From assembly GCF_000520995.1 (NCBI RefSeq), contig NZ_JACA01000023.1:116529-180528 (forward strand): a DNA stretch of 64,000 bases, in the 5' to 3' direction. Position numbers and translations under genes: made by a program. The notes beneath the pieces are model-generated. The model saw nothing but the letters and a program-made list of their open reading frames with translations, searched no databases and was not told the origin of the DNA. Shown in pieces: positions 57,857-64,000 of this stretch (positions are counted from its first letter, which is position 1; every line of letters begins with the position of its first letter). The stretch comes from Aquimarina macrocephali JAMB N27 (GTDB taxonomy: Bacteria > Bacteroidota > Bacteroidia > Flavobacteriales > Flavobacteriaceae).

Positions 57857-58591
57857 ATGAAAAACGATTCCTTAGTTTTTGGTATCAGAGCGATTATAGA
57901 AGCTATAACGTCTGGCAAAACCATCGATAAGCTTTTTATTCAAAAAGGATTACATGGTGACCTGGCCAAAGAATTAATGAATCTGGTAAGGAAGAATAAT
58001 ATCACCATTAACTATGTTCCTGTAGAAAAACTAAATCGATTAACCCGTAGCAATCATCAAGGTGCGGTTGCCTATACCTCTCCTATCGATTTTTATGACC
58101 TTGAAAATCTTGTCATGAATGTTATTGAATCTGGAAAAACTCCTTTATTTTTGATTCTTGATCAACTTTCTGACGTTCGTAATTTTGGTGCTATCATCAG
58201 AACTGCAGAATGTACAGGAGTACATGGTATTATCATTCAGAAAAAAGGAGGAGCACCTGTTAATGCAGATACTGTAAAAACTTCTGCCGGCGCAGTGTTC
58301 AAAATCCCAATATGTAAAGTAGATCATATAAAAGATGCAATGTTTTATCTACAGGGTTCTGGTGTTCAGATAGTAGCCGCTACAGAAAAAGCCGACACTA
58401 CTATTTACGACACAAATCTAACTATTCCTACCGCAATCATTATGGGAAGTGAAGGTAAAGGTATTTCTCAATCGGTATTAAAATTGGTAGATCAGCAAGC
58501 TAAATTACCAATGTATGGAGATATTGCTTCGTTAAACGTATCGGTAGCTTGTGGGGTGTTTTTATATGAAATTATAAGACAACGGCTATAA
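57857..58591 (+). CDS. rlmB: 23S rRNA (guanosine-2'-O-)-methyltransferase RlmB
   Basis: RlmB 2'-O-methylates G2251 in the P-loop of 23S rRNA. The 244 residues have an N-terminal L30e-like substrate domain (FGIRAIIEAITSGKTIDKLF) and the SPOUT fold with motif 1 SDVRNFGAIIRTAECTG (105-121), motif 2 IIMGSEGKGIS (194-204) and motif 3 LNVSVACGVFLYE (226-238), including catalytic Asn109 and Arg115. Length is typical. It converges on the rhomboid gene with 6 bases between the stops. Confidence 0.93.
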   Translation: MKNDSLVFGIRAIIEAITSGKTIDKLFIQKGLHGDLAKELMNLVRKNNITINYVPVEKLNRLTRSNHQGAVAYTSPIDFYDLENLVMNVIESGKTPLFLILDQLSDVRNFGAIIRTAECTGVHGIIIQKKGGAPVNADTVKTSAGAVFKIPICKVDHIKDAMFYLQGSGVQIVAATEKADTTIYDTNLTIPTAIIMGSEGKGISQSVLKLVDQQAKLPMYGDIASLNVSVACGVFLYEIIRQRL

Positions 58592-58597
58592 TACTAA

Positions 58598-59341
58598 TTA
58601 TTCTTCTTCAGGTTTCTCTGTATTAGATTTATATTCATATATAATACTAATCTCTTCATCCAAATCTTCCTGAGGAAGGCTTTCGATAAAATTACCATTC
58701 TCATCAAAATGCCTTAGAAATTCATCATCTTCGGGTTTATAATGTTCGGATTCCCAGATATATTTTTTTGGTTGTACCACTCCCTTTTTAATAAAGAATG
58801 CTAATACAGCTCCAGATATTATACCCGATAAGTGACCTTCCCATGAAATTTTTGGGTCTATAGGTAACACATACATTACCATACTTCCGTAAATAAAAAC
58901 TACAACAAAGGATAGCGCTATTAATCTAAAGTGTTTTGCTACGATCCCTTTAAAAAATAAAAAACCAAAAAGCATATAGATCACTCCGCTTGCTCCAATA
59001 TGATTTGCGGGTCGCCCTAATAGCCAGGTTAAAAAACCTGTAAGAAAAACCCCTATACATAATACTTTCCAAGCATTCTTTTGATAGAAAAAGAACAGTG
59101 CTGCCGATAAAATCAATAGTGGTAATGTATTATGCCATAAATGGGTAATATCAGAATGAATAAAAGGAGAGAATATGATTCCTCTTAATCCGGTAATCGT
59201 TCTGGGATGCACTCCGAAATGATTGAAACTCAAATCAAAACGAATTTCAAACCAAAATACTATCCAAATAAGTAGCACAAACAACAGTGGATATCCTACT
59301 ACTCCGGTATTAAACTTAAAATGAGTTTCTTTTTCTTGCAT
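58598..59341 (-). CDS. rhomboid-family intramembrane serine protease
   Basis: This 247-residue inner-membrane protease cleaves substrates within the membrane. Six helices are visible. The catalytic Ser is in GASG (Ser118 in NHIGASGVIYMLFG) and the partner His170 in WEGHLSGIISGAVLAF. HLWHNTLP (67-74) supplies the conserved His-Asn pair. The C-terminal 60 residues are a soluble acidic tail (YKPEDDEFLRHFDENG..., ending PEEE). Substrate unknown. Confidence 0.93.
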   Translation of the reverse strand: MQEKETHFKFNTGVVGYPLLFVLLIWIVFWFEIRFDLSFNHFGVHPRTITGLRGIIFSPFIHSDITHLWHNTLPLLILSAALFFFYQKNAWKVLCIGVFLTGFLTWLLGRPANHIGASGVIYMLFGFLFFKGIVAKHFRLIALSFVVVFIYGSMVMYVLPIDPKISWEGHLSGIISGAVLAFFIKKGVVQPKKYIWESEHYKPEDDEFLRHFDENGNFIESLPQEDLDEEISIIYEYKSNTEKPEEE

Positions 59342-59587
59342 AGTAGTATGAATGTATCAAAAAAAAGTCCAAAATAAAAAGTCCGGTTAAAATGTCAGGT
59401 GCATCAAAAAATTCATTCTATGCCTGTAATTTCTCATTTTTTGATTGTTTGCTATTAAGTCGTATTGAGATAATAACTTAACCATACTAAGCTTATTGTT
59501 TGGCGGGAGTAATTCATTCTATTTTTTAAAAAAATATACTATTCTATTACATTCCAATATTAGAGCTTAAAATTCTATAAAAGCTTG

Positions 59588-59595
59588 TATTTTTG
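59588..59595 (+). promoter_or_regulatory. rarA promoter -7 element, very close to the start codon
   Basis: TATTTTTG matches TAnnTTTG perfectly and ends 5 bases before the ATG. If used, transcription starts at or next to the start codon, giving a leaderless or nearly leaderless mRNA. The -33 region is weak (GCTT). Confidence 0.55.
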
Positions 59596-59600
59596 CACTT

Positions 59601-60878
59601 ATGAATAAACCACTTGCAGAACGAATACGTCCTAAATCCTTAGAACAGTACCTTAGTCAGGAACATCTGGTTGGCGATGATGGTTCTCTGACCCAGCAAA
59701 TTAAAAAAGGGCTTATCCCCTCTCTAATACTTTGGGGACCTCCTGGGGTAGGAAAAACAACATTAGCCAATATCATTGCTAGCGAATCAGAAAGACCTTT
59801 CTATACGCTTAGCGCTATAAATAGTGGTGTTAAAGAAGTAAGAGAAGTAATTGATAAGGCTAAACAAAGTGGAGGTTTGTTTACTGCTAAAAACCCTATC
59901 CTATTTATTGATGAGATTCATCGTTTTAGCAAATCACAACAAGACTCCCTATTAGGTGCTGTAGAGAAAGGGTGGATTACTCTTATTGGAGCTACCACAG
60001 AAAATCCTAGTTTTGAGGTAATACCCGCACTTTTATCTCGTTGCCAGGTGTATACACTTAATCCCTTTGGCAAAAAAGAATTAGAAGCATTGCTCAATAG
60101 GGCTATGCAAGAAGATGAACATTTAAAACCCAAAGAAATAGTACTCAAGGAAACGGAATCTCTACTAAGATTGAGTGGCGGCGATGCTCGTAAACTCTTG
60201 AATATTTTTGAATTAATTGTTTCTAGTCAAGATCAGGAGCCGATTACAATCACTAATGACCTGGTTTCAAAACTAGTACAACAAAATACTGTACGGTATG
60301 ATAAAACAGGAGAACAGCACTATGATATTATCTCTGCTTTTATTAAATCTATTCGAGGTAGTGATCCTAATGCTGCAGTATACTGGCTTGCACGAATGAT
60401 TGAGGGTGGTGAGGATCTTAAATTTATTGCTAGAAGATTAATCATATTAGCTTCTGAAGATATTGGAAACGCTAATCCAACTGCTTTGATTTTAGCAAAT
60501 AATTCTTTTCAGGCGGTCAATACCATTGGTTACCCAGAGGCTAGAATTATACTAAGTCAATGTGCGGTTTACCTTGCATCTTCGCCAAAAAGTAATGCAT
60601 CATATATGGCTATAAATAAAGCTCAGCAATTGGTAAAGCAAACGGGTGATTTATCTATCCCATTACATATAAGAAATGCACCTACCAAATTAATGAAAGA
60701 ATTAGGCTATGGGGAAGATTATAAATATGCTCATAATCATAAAGATAATTTTGTAAAACAAGAATTTCTTCCTGATGAGATTGCCGACACAAAATTATAT
60801 GACCCTGGAGATAACCAGCGTGAAAATTCATTTAGAACATTTCTTAAATCAAGATGGGGAGATAAATACGAGTACTAA
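59601..60878 (+). CDS. rarA: Replication-associated recombination protein RarA (MgsA)
   Basis: RarA is an AAA+ ATPase acting at stalled replication forks. The 425 residues have PLAERIRPKSLEQYLSQEHL, Walker A GPPGVGKTT (46-54), Walker B ILFIDEIHRF (100-109), sensor-1 ATTENPSFE (131-139), and the C-terminal domain with SIRGSDPNAAVYWLARMIEGGEDLKFIARRL (in two parts). All motifs are intact. It is divergent from the rhomboid gene, 259 bases away, and converges with the next operon. Confidence 0.95.
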   Translation: MNKPLAERIRPKSLEQYLSQEHLVGDDGSLTQQIKKGLIPSLILWGPPGVGKTTLANIIASESERPFYTLSAINSGVKEVREVIDKAKQSGGLFTAKNPILFIDEIHRFSKSQQDSLLGAVEKGWITLIGATTENPSFEVIPALLSRCQVYTLNPFGKKELEALLNRAMQEDEHLKPKEIVLKETESLLRLSGGDARKLLNIFELIVSSQDQEPITITNDLVSKLVQQNTVRYDKTGEQHYDIISAFIKSIRGSDPNAAVYWLARMIEGGEDLKFIARRLIILASEDIGNANPTALILANNSFQAVNTIGYPEARIILSQCAVYLASSPKSNASYMAINKAQQLVKQTGDLSIPLHIRNAPTKLMKELGYGEDYKYAHNHKDNFVKQEFLPDEIADTKLYDPGDNQRENSFRTFLKSRWGDKYEY

Positions 60879-60903
60879 TTTTTTTTATAACTCCTCATTT
60901 CAT

Positions 60904-60931
60904 AATTATTCCATTCTAAAAAAGAATAATT
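60904..60931. terminator. weak bidirectional terminator candidate
   Basis: An AT-rich 8-bp inverted repeat (AATTATTC and GAATAATT, 12-base loop) lies in the 58-base gap between convergent rarA and the secreted-protein gene. Low GC makes its strength doubtful. Confidence 0.35.
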
Positions 60932-60936
60932 AAATT

Positions 60937-61746
60937 TTACTGTCTTGCAAATGTATCTGTAATAAGTTTATTGGTCGCTGGATTAATACGTTCTAATATA
61001 AAATTACCGTATCCATCAAAATATCCATTACCGCTTAAATCTCCTGCCTGAACTATATAATTTTTTCCGCTTCCCGATTTAAAAATTTTCCCTACAGATG
61101 TTTGCTTTTCTTCATTTTTAAACATCTCATATCCGTAATCTTGTTTTTTAAACAGGAAACTTGCATCATTAAAAAGATATGTAATCGTATTTTCTGAAGG
61201 AGAAGGCGAAACAACTTCTACAGTTTCTTTTACTTCTTTAGTTTGTGCTGGCTCTTTCTCTTTAACGTTTGGTGTTTTAACAACTTCTTTTTTAACAACC
61301 TTTTCTTCTTTATCACCACTATATGTATAGTTAAGTGCCTCTACTGATGTAAAAGTTTTTCTAAGCGCATCGTGATATGCTGCTTTAAATTCTTTTTCCC
61401 TACTCTTCGCTTCCAAAGATGTAAATACAACACTACCATTACAATCTTTTAATTCGAGTGTTAGTCTTGTTAAAAATACACCTGATCTTCGCTTTAAATC
61501 AGCTCGTAATGCTTTACAACCATTAGCCTTAAGGTCTTCTGGGAAATTTTCTTCCAGCATATAGGCTTCAAAACCATATTTAGTTAATAAAAATTTAGTG
61601 AGTGAATTAAGCTGATATGTATCCTCTCCCTTTAAAAAATTATAGCTCTTGGGAACTATCACATACTTATACTCATTAATATCTTTTTGAGCATTAACAC
61701 TTAACGTAGAGATTAAAACAATCCCCAAAAACAAAATACGTAACAT
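60937..61746 (-). CDS. secreted protein of unknown function
   Basis: I chose the ATG at 61746 (MLRILFLGIVLISTLSVNAQ, a clear signal peptide) giving 269 residues; a GTG three codons earlier is possible and would overlap the upstream stop. The N-terminal part (about 20-140) is a mixed alpha/beta domain with conserved KYVIVPKSYNFLKGED and two cysteines (in KANGCKALRAD and LKDCNGSVVF). A Lys/Glu/Pro-rich linker (about 145-190) leads to a small C-terminal beta domain with ISGN-type GDLSGNGYFDGYGNFILE. I do not recognise the family. It is the third gene of a compact envelope operon, 5 bases after the barrel gene. Confidence 0.75.
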   Translation of the reverse strand: MLRILFLGIVLISTLSVNAQKDINEYKYVIVPKSYNFLKGEDTYQLNSLTKFLLTKYGFEAYMLEENFPEDLKANGCKALRADLKRRSGVFLTRLTLELKDCNGSVVFTSLEAKSREKEFKAAYHDALRKTFTSVEALNYTYSGDKEEKVVKKEVVKTPNVKEKEPAQTKEVKETVEVVSPSPSENTITYLFNDASFLFKKQDYGYEMFKNEEKQTSVGKIFKSGSGKNYIVQAGDLSGNGYFDGYGNFILERINPATNKLITDTFARQ

Positions 61747-61751
61747 ATCTA

Positions 61752-63134
61752 TCACATTATAACATTAAAACCTAATTGCACAGAAGTACCTCTTGCTTTT
61801 GCAAGGTTAGTATATTCTAATAAATTATTAACCGAAATATAAAAATTAATTTTATTAATATGAATAGATGTAAGAAATCCTATATTATAATATGAATAAT
61901 CATCTATGGTGTAGGTAAGTTTTGTTCTTAAAAAATTAAAAAAACGCTTATAATAAAACAATGAAGCTGCATATTGAGGTCTTTTTGGTCTAAACTGGGT
62001 AAATAACTGTAATCCCACTGCATCCATATATGGTGGCTTCTCCCCTTCGAGATAACAATCACAAGTACCATCATCATATCGGTTAAAAGAATACCTAAGG
62101 GAGCTATTTAATTTTAAAGGACGCATAGTTACATAAGCTTTACTCAATGTATCAAGTGGGACAGCTTCTTCTAGTTCATCTAGAAAATCCTGAGCGTTCT
62201 GGCCAGAAAACTGAATCGGTGTTTCAAATCCTTCAAAAACATAATTACCTCGCGCCTTATAGGTTTCTACATCTTTAGCATACAATATCATTCCTAGATC
62301 ATTTGCACTTCCTGTAATAGCCAGCTGCTCATTTATTTTATGAGTAAACCCTATATCTACCCCAACACCCAGATTTCCTCCCAGAAATGCTCTTCCTATT
62401 AGTTTATTAACGATTTCCTTTCCTTCTGCATCTTTAAGAGAGGCATACCCCGATGTTCTAACAGTAACATCTGCATTACTAATCACATGTTGGTAAACAT
62501 TATTTCCTTGTGGTGTTTCTACAGTAGTAAAAGTCCCTCTATTTTTAGCACTACGAATATGAAACATACTTGAATACAATTTGGCTCTGGCTCCAAAAGT
62601 AAGCTTCTTATTCACCTTTTTTGTATATCCAAAATGAAATGCGGTTAACAGCTCTACGGATCCATTTATAGTAGAAAAACGAAACGGTTGGTTAAGAAAA
62701 TCCCGATTCCCTTGATAAGCAAGAACTACAAAATCTTTTGGAAAGTATCCAATAACATCTAATTCCTGATAGATTCCGCCAGAGAAATATATATTCTTGT
62801 TTTTTTTGCTTTCCCATCCAAAACTAATAAGTTCTAATTGCTGAGTTAGGGTTAAATAATCATTGCTTGTAAGAGTATTAAGTGTAGTTTCTATTTTATC
62901 ATTAACATTTCTGTCATCATCTGCAAAAACATCATAAATAGATGCTCCTCTTAATCCTGCATTTATATGAAACTGTGATAAAAAAGGCACTCCTACATGG
63001 TAATCAAAATTTATATCAGCCCCAGGGTTAAGAAGTAAAGACTGAGGAAGGTCTGTAAAATCATATAAGGTTTCCTTATTTTGAGAATACCCCAAGCACC
63101 CCCACAGACCTATAAAGAATATAACAATTCTCAT
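61752..63134 (-). CDS. DUF5723-type outer-membrane beta-barrel
   Basis: This 460-residue protein has a signal peptide (about 1-17) and the DUF5723 opening LPQSLLLNPGADINFDYHVGVP, followed by many amphipathic strands. It includes FHFGYTKKVNKKLTFGARAKLY and GVGVDIGFTHKINEQLAI, and a small Cys pair in GTCDCYLEGEKPP. It resembles PorP/PorV-like outer-membrane proteins of gliding and type IX secretion organisms, but direct membership is not shown. Its ATG overlaps the lipoprotein gene's stop by 4 bases (ATGA). Confidence 0.8.
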   Translation of the reverse strand: MRIVIFFIGLWGCLGYSQNKETLYDFTDLPQSLLLNPGADINFDYHVGVPFLSQFHINAGLRGASIYDVFADDDRNVNDKIETTLNTLTSNDYLTLTQQLELISFGWESKKNKNIYFSGGIYQELDVIGYFPKDFVVLAYQGNRDFLNQPFRFSTINGSVELLTAFHFGYTKKVNKKLTFGARAKLYSSMFHIRSAKNRGTFTTVETPQGNNVYQHVISNADVTVRTSGYASLKDAEGKEIVNKLIGRAFLGGNLGVGVDIGFTHKINEQLAITGSANDLGMILYAKDVETYKARGNYVFEGFETPIQFSGQNAQDFLDELEEAVPLDTLSKAYVTMRPLKLNSSLRYSFNRYDDGTCDCYLEGEKPPYMDAVGLQLFTQFRPKRPQYAASLFYYKRFFNFLRTKLTYTIDDYSYYNIGFLTSIHINKINFYISVNNLLEYTNLAKARGTSVQLGFNVIM

Positions 63135-63706
63135 AGCTCGTAATTAAAAAAGTAAGTTCCTTTGGATCGCAATTCAAGAATCCCTCGTAAGCTACTATTA
63201 ATATTTTGCACTCTCATTGAAGAAATAAGCCGTGTAGCATCTCTCAAAACATTAATTTCGGCAGTATCAAGAATGATAACTTCTGTTGTAATAATGGGAT
63301 CTGCACCTTCTCCGTTTCCAGAATTGGCAGTCATACTATATAACGGACCAATTCGTTGGTCACTATCATTTAGAAATCCAAAATCAAAATCAAAATCACG
63401 CTCTATAGTATTTCTAAACTCAAAAGTTAATTCTACTCTTCCCAAATTATCTACTACAAAATCGGTTCCTAAAAGGTCGTAGCTTAAAGTATCATTTACG
63501 ATCACCTCTGGAACAACTATAGCAGGATTTATATTAGAATCTATAAATTGGTTTGTATCAAATCGAGAATACACAAAATCAACCTCATAGACTGGAGTAA
63601 GCACAACATCTTCTGCCTGATCAAAATCTATGTCTTTAACGCAAGAAATTAATGGCATCAATATGCATATACCGCATAGCAATACATAAACCTTTTTTGT
63701 TTTCAT
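63131..63706 (-). CDS. unrecognised lipoprotein heading an envelope operon
   Basis: This 191-residue lipoprotein (lipobox PLISC, Cys22) is followed by an Asp-rich stretch (VKDIDFDQAEDVVLTP). The body is beta-rich, with NLGRVELTFEFRNT and FDFDFGFLNDSDQRIGPLY, and ends in SLRGILELRSKGTYFFNYEL. No family is recognised. The 4-base overlap with the DUF5723 barrel gene suggests that the two proteins work together at the outer membrane. Confidence 0.75.
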   Translation of the reverse strand: MKTKKVYVLLCGICILMPLISCVKDIDFDQAEDVVLTPVYEVDFVYSRFDTNQFIDSNINPAIVVPEVIVNDTLSYDLLGTDFVVDNLGRVELTFEFRNTIERDFDFDFGFLNDSDQRIGPLYSMTANSGNGEGADPIITTEVIILDTAEINVLRDATRLISSMRVQNINSSLRGILELRSKGTYFFNYEL

Positions 63707-63981
63707 TTTGTAGGGAATTATAAAAAGTTAAGACGAGTTCTTAAATTATTAGTTATTTATATCATCATCTTGTGCTAATTTCCTTTACTCCTAAGATTCA
63801 CTTTTGGTCTTCGATTATAACAACAGTATAAGTTACAAATACCCTATTTTCAAATTGTTAATTTATTTCGTGTTTTTAAAAATATAATTTAGAACACTTA
63901 ATAATCAATGTTTAAGCTACTAAAAAAAATCTGGGATTGTACATGAATTGAAATAAATTACAAATATTTATGGCTCTAGTT

Positions 63982-63989
63982 TATATTTG
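63982..63989 (+). promoter_or_regulatory. promoter-like element at the window edge
   Basis: TATATTTG matches the -7 consensus and points rightward, so a plus-strand gene may begin just past the window. The -33 position is weak, and nothing else can be seen. Confidence 0.35.
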
Positions 63990-64000
63990 CGTTGATATTA

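Noticed and set aside
57706..57930. Plus-strand ORF overlapping the lipoprotein terminator and the rlmB start
   Set aside because: It begins within a terminator stem-loop region and reads across the true start of rlmB in another frame; it has no domain.

Overview
This is an AT-rich chromosomal window from a member of Bacteroidota, very probably a marine-type Flavobacteriaceae; an Aquimarina-like genus is a guess. The evidence is a SusC/SusD pair, promoters of the Bacteroidota type (TTTG, about 19 bases, TAnnTTTG), A-rich start regions without Shine-Dalgarno sequences, lineage-typical families (BT_3928/DoxX, DUF1599, DUF4293, DUF3667, DUF5723, CtlX) and Bacteroidota lipoprotein signals. I found no rRNA, tRNA, CRISPR array, insertion sequence or prophage gene. 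Almost everything is chromosomal core.

Layout. 1-2162 (+): the tail of an envelope operon (LolA-like protein, small membrane proteins, outer-membrane barrel), probably following an RND exporter that lies off the window. 2238-9193 (-): an M57 metallopeptidase lipoprotein, then clpS, prmA, tpiA, an orphan DppB-type permease, a DoxX/DUF6624 fusion and a duplicated DUF1599 protein. 9363-11859 (+): folP, cdaA (c-di-AMP synthase) and a DUF3667 membrane protein overlapping cdaA. 11874-20278: an MsbA-like exporter and truA (-), a YfcE-like phosphoesterase (+), a DUF4293 protein (-), then rho, a lipoprotein MsrA and an SH3/coiled-coil secreted protein (+). 20279-25263 (-): folD, ffh, a GNAT enzyme, argS. 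25608-28646: a CpeT-family lipoprotein (+), then an arginine-catabolic cluster (-) of arginase, CtlX and an Rrf2 regulator. 28831-32882 (-): gltA, eno, carA.

33105-50314 (-) is the merged str/S10/spc/alpha ribosomal superoperon, transcribed in the order rpsL-rpsG-fusA-rpsJ-rplCDWB-rpsS-rplV-rpsC-rplP-rpmC-rpsQ-rplNXE-rpsN-rpsH-rplFR-rpsE-rpmD-rplO-secY-infA-rpmJ-rpsM-rpsK-rpsD-rpoA-rplQ. A near-perfect promoter sits before rpsL and a good internal one before rpmJ. Unusually long structured spacers precede rplC and rpsD. rpmD (59 codons) and the true starts of rpmJ, rpmC and rpsL were placed by eye.

50315-57663 (+) holds a 1-kb G-poor non-coding stretch, a SusC/SusD transporter pair and an unrecognised lipoprotein. 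57857-60878 has rlmB (+), a rhomboid protease (-) and rarA (+). 60937-63706 (-) is a three-gene envelope operon: lipoprotein, DUF5723 barrel, secreted protein.

Most notable for follow-up: an interrupted reading frame at 581-964; the cdaA-DUF3667 overlap; a nut-like leader (boxA-like sequence plus stem-loop) before the SH3 gene; a perfect 50-bp palindrome at 20049-20098; structured breaks inside the ribosomal superoperon; the DoxX-DUF6624 fusion; and a terminator-like hairpin with no gene in front of it at 56312-56350.
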